The translations under genes were made by a program, and so were the position numbers. Below, piece by piece: positions 5,584-6,091 of a stretch of DNA of 6,091 bases; position 1 is the stretch's first letter; each line of letters begins with the position of its first letter. Origin of the DNA: Chloroflexota bacterium (GTDB taxonomy: Bacteria; Chloroflexota; Dehalococcoidia; Lucifugimonadales; Lucifugimonadaceae). Location: NCBI GenBank assembly GCA_016210435.1, contig JACQUF010000229.1, forward strand, positions 1-6,091, in the 5' to 3' direction. The notes beneath the pieces are model-generated. The model saw nothing but the letters and a program-made list of their open reading frames with translations. It did not search any database and was not told the origin of the DNA.

Positions 5584-6091
5584 TTATCCCCGCATCTTGA
5601 AGACCTTGAAGGACTCGGCATAGCGCATGCCGCGGAGCGAACCGGTCCGCGCGCGCCATTCGCGGACCCTTCTCTCCGCGCCGTCGCCGACCTGGCTCGA
5701 GTGCGCCATCAGCGCGCGGATCGCGGTTTTGAGGTCATCCTCCGCGAGTTCGACCCAGTAGTTTGCCCCCGCGCCCATCGTGATCCAGAGCTCGCGGACC
5801 TTGTGCGGTTCGAGGCCCTCCTTGAGCAGATCGGGATAGGTAAGTCGATCTCGCGCTGTCGGGTAGACGGCTGATATGGTCGCCTCGCCCGCTGCAAGGT
5901 GGTCGGGATGTCCGACGTAGAAGTTATTGTCGAGATTTCTCGTAGGGCTCGGGCACACGACGATGTCTGGCCTGTATCGCCTGATTTCTCGGGCGATATC
6001 ATGCCGGAGCTCCAGGCTCGGGGTCAGGAAGGCGTCTGGATAGTTCAGGAACGCCACGTCCTTCAGGCCCAGGATCTTTGCCGCCTCGAGC
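5584..6091 (-). CDS. PIG-L/LmbE family deacetylase, N-terminus cut by window edge
   Basis: The C-terminal 168 residues of a PIG-L family protein are visible, ending at TAA (5584-5586). The family comprises zinc-dependent N-acetylglucosaminyl deacetylases, including MshB and BshB. The frame is open to the right edge (LEAAKILGLKDV before the GTG at 6057), so that GTG is internal and not a start. Typical blocks are AAKILGLKDVAFLNYPDAFL, the IRRYRPDIVVCPSP strand, and GHPDH with the following AAGEATISAVYPTARD helix, whose last His is the usual zinc ligand. The AHPDDE motif with the other ligands would lie in the missing N-terminus, about 70-90 residues outside the window. The gene converges on the second aldolase, with 24 bp between stop codons, and is not in its operon. 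Deacetylation of an amino-sugar conjugate is the likely reaction class. A link to the neighbouring sugar-acid genes is plausible but unproven. Confidence 0.88.
   Translation of the reverse strand, partial: LEAAKILGLKDVAFLNYPDAFLTPSLELRHDIAREIRRYRPDIVVCPSPTRNLDNNFYVGHPDHLAAGEATISAVYPTARDRLTYPDLLKEGLEPHKVRELWITMGAGANYWVELAEDDLKTAIRALMAHSSQVGDGAERRVREWRARTGSLRGMRYAESFKVFKMRG

Noticed and set aside
6055..6057. GTG as start of the PIG-L gene
   Set aside because: The frame stays open upstream to the window edge and the preceding residues (LEAAKILGLKD) match the family, so the GTG is an internal Val codon.

Overview
The window looks like a stretch of a GC-rich bacterial chromosome, possibly a metagenomic contig. 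Six protein-coding genes fill nearly all of it, and both end genes run off the edges. No RNA gene, mobile element, CRISPR array or phage feature was seen. The taxon cannot be fixed from sequence alone. A DUF2851 protein, a GalD-like enolase-superfamily enzyme, HpcH/HpaI aldolases, an M20 amidohydrolase and a PIG-L deacetylase, together with GC-rich codon use, would fit Chloroflexota such as Dehalococcoidia/SAR202-type bacteria. That is inference.

Layout. Positions 1-1263 (minus) hold a DUF2851-family protein of unknown function that lacks its C-terminus at the left edge. Positions 1281-2033 (minus) hold an HpcH/HpaI-family aldolase that starts with TTG. A 173-bp spacer (2034-2206) holds short GC-rich inverted repeats and a promoter-like sequence. 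Positions 2207-3352 (minus) hold a mandelate racemase/muconate lactonizing enzyme-type protein most like galactonate dehydratase. A control region of about 110 bp (3353-3462) separates this leftward arm from the rightward arm. The rightward arm is an M20-family amidohydrolase (about 3463-4710) followed, 21 bp later, by a second HpcH/HpaI aldolase (4732-5559). A PIG-L/LmbE deacetylase (5584 to the right edge, minus) converges on that aldolase and lacks its N-terminus.

How the genes may work together. The central four genes form a divergent catabolic cassette. An acid-sugar dehydratase of the enolase superfamily makes a 2-keto-3-deoxy acid, and a class II HpcH/HpaI aldolase splits such acids to pyruvate (or a related keto acid) plus an aldehyde. 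This is the same logic as the known rhamnonate and galactarate/glucarate pathways. The M20 enzyme may release the acid from an amide or N-acyl conjugate, and its paired aldolase may process the product. Each arm thus has one upstream enzyme followed by its own, clearly diverged aldolase. The substrates cannot be read from the sequence.

Points worth a second look are the complete-looking DUF2851 reading frame with a PD...ExH pattern reminiscent of PD-(D/E)XK nucleases, the unusually short C-terminus of the first aldolase, the lack of a Shine-Dalgarno sequence on the M20 gene alone, and the inverted repeats in the two intergenic regions.
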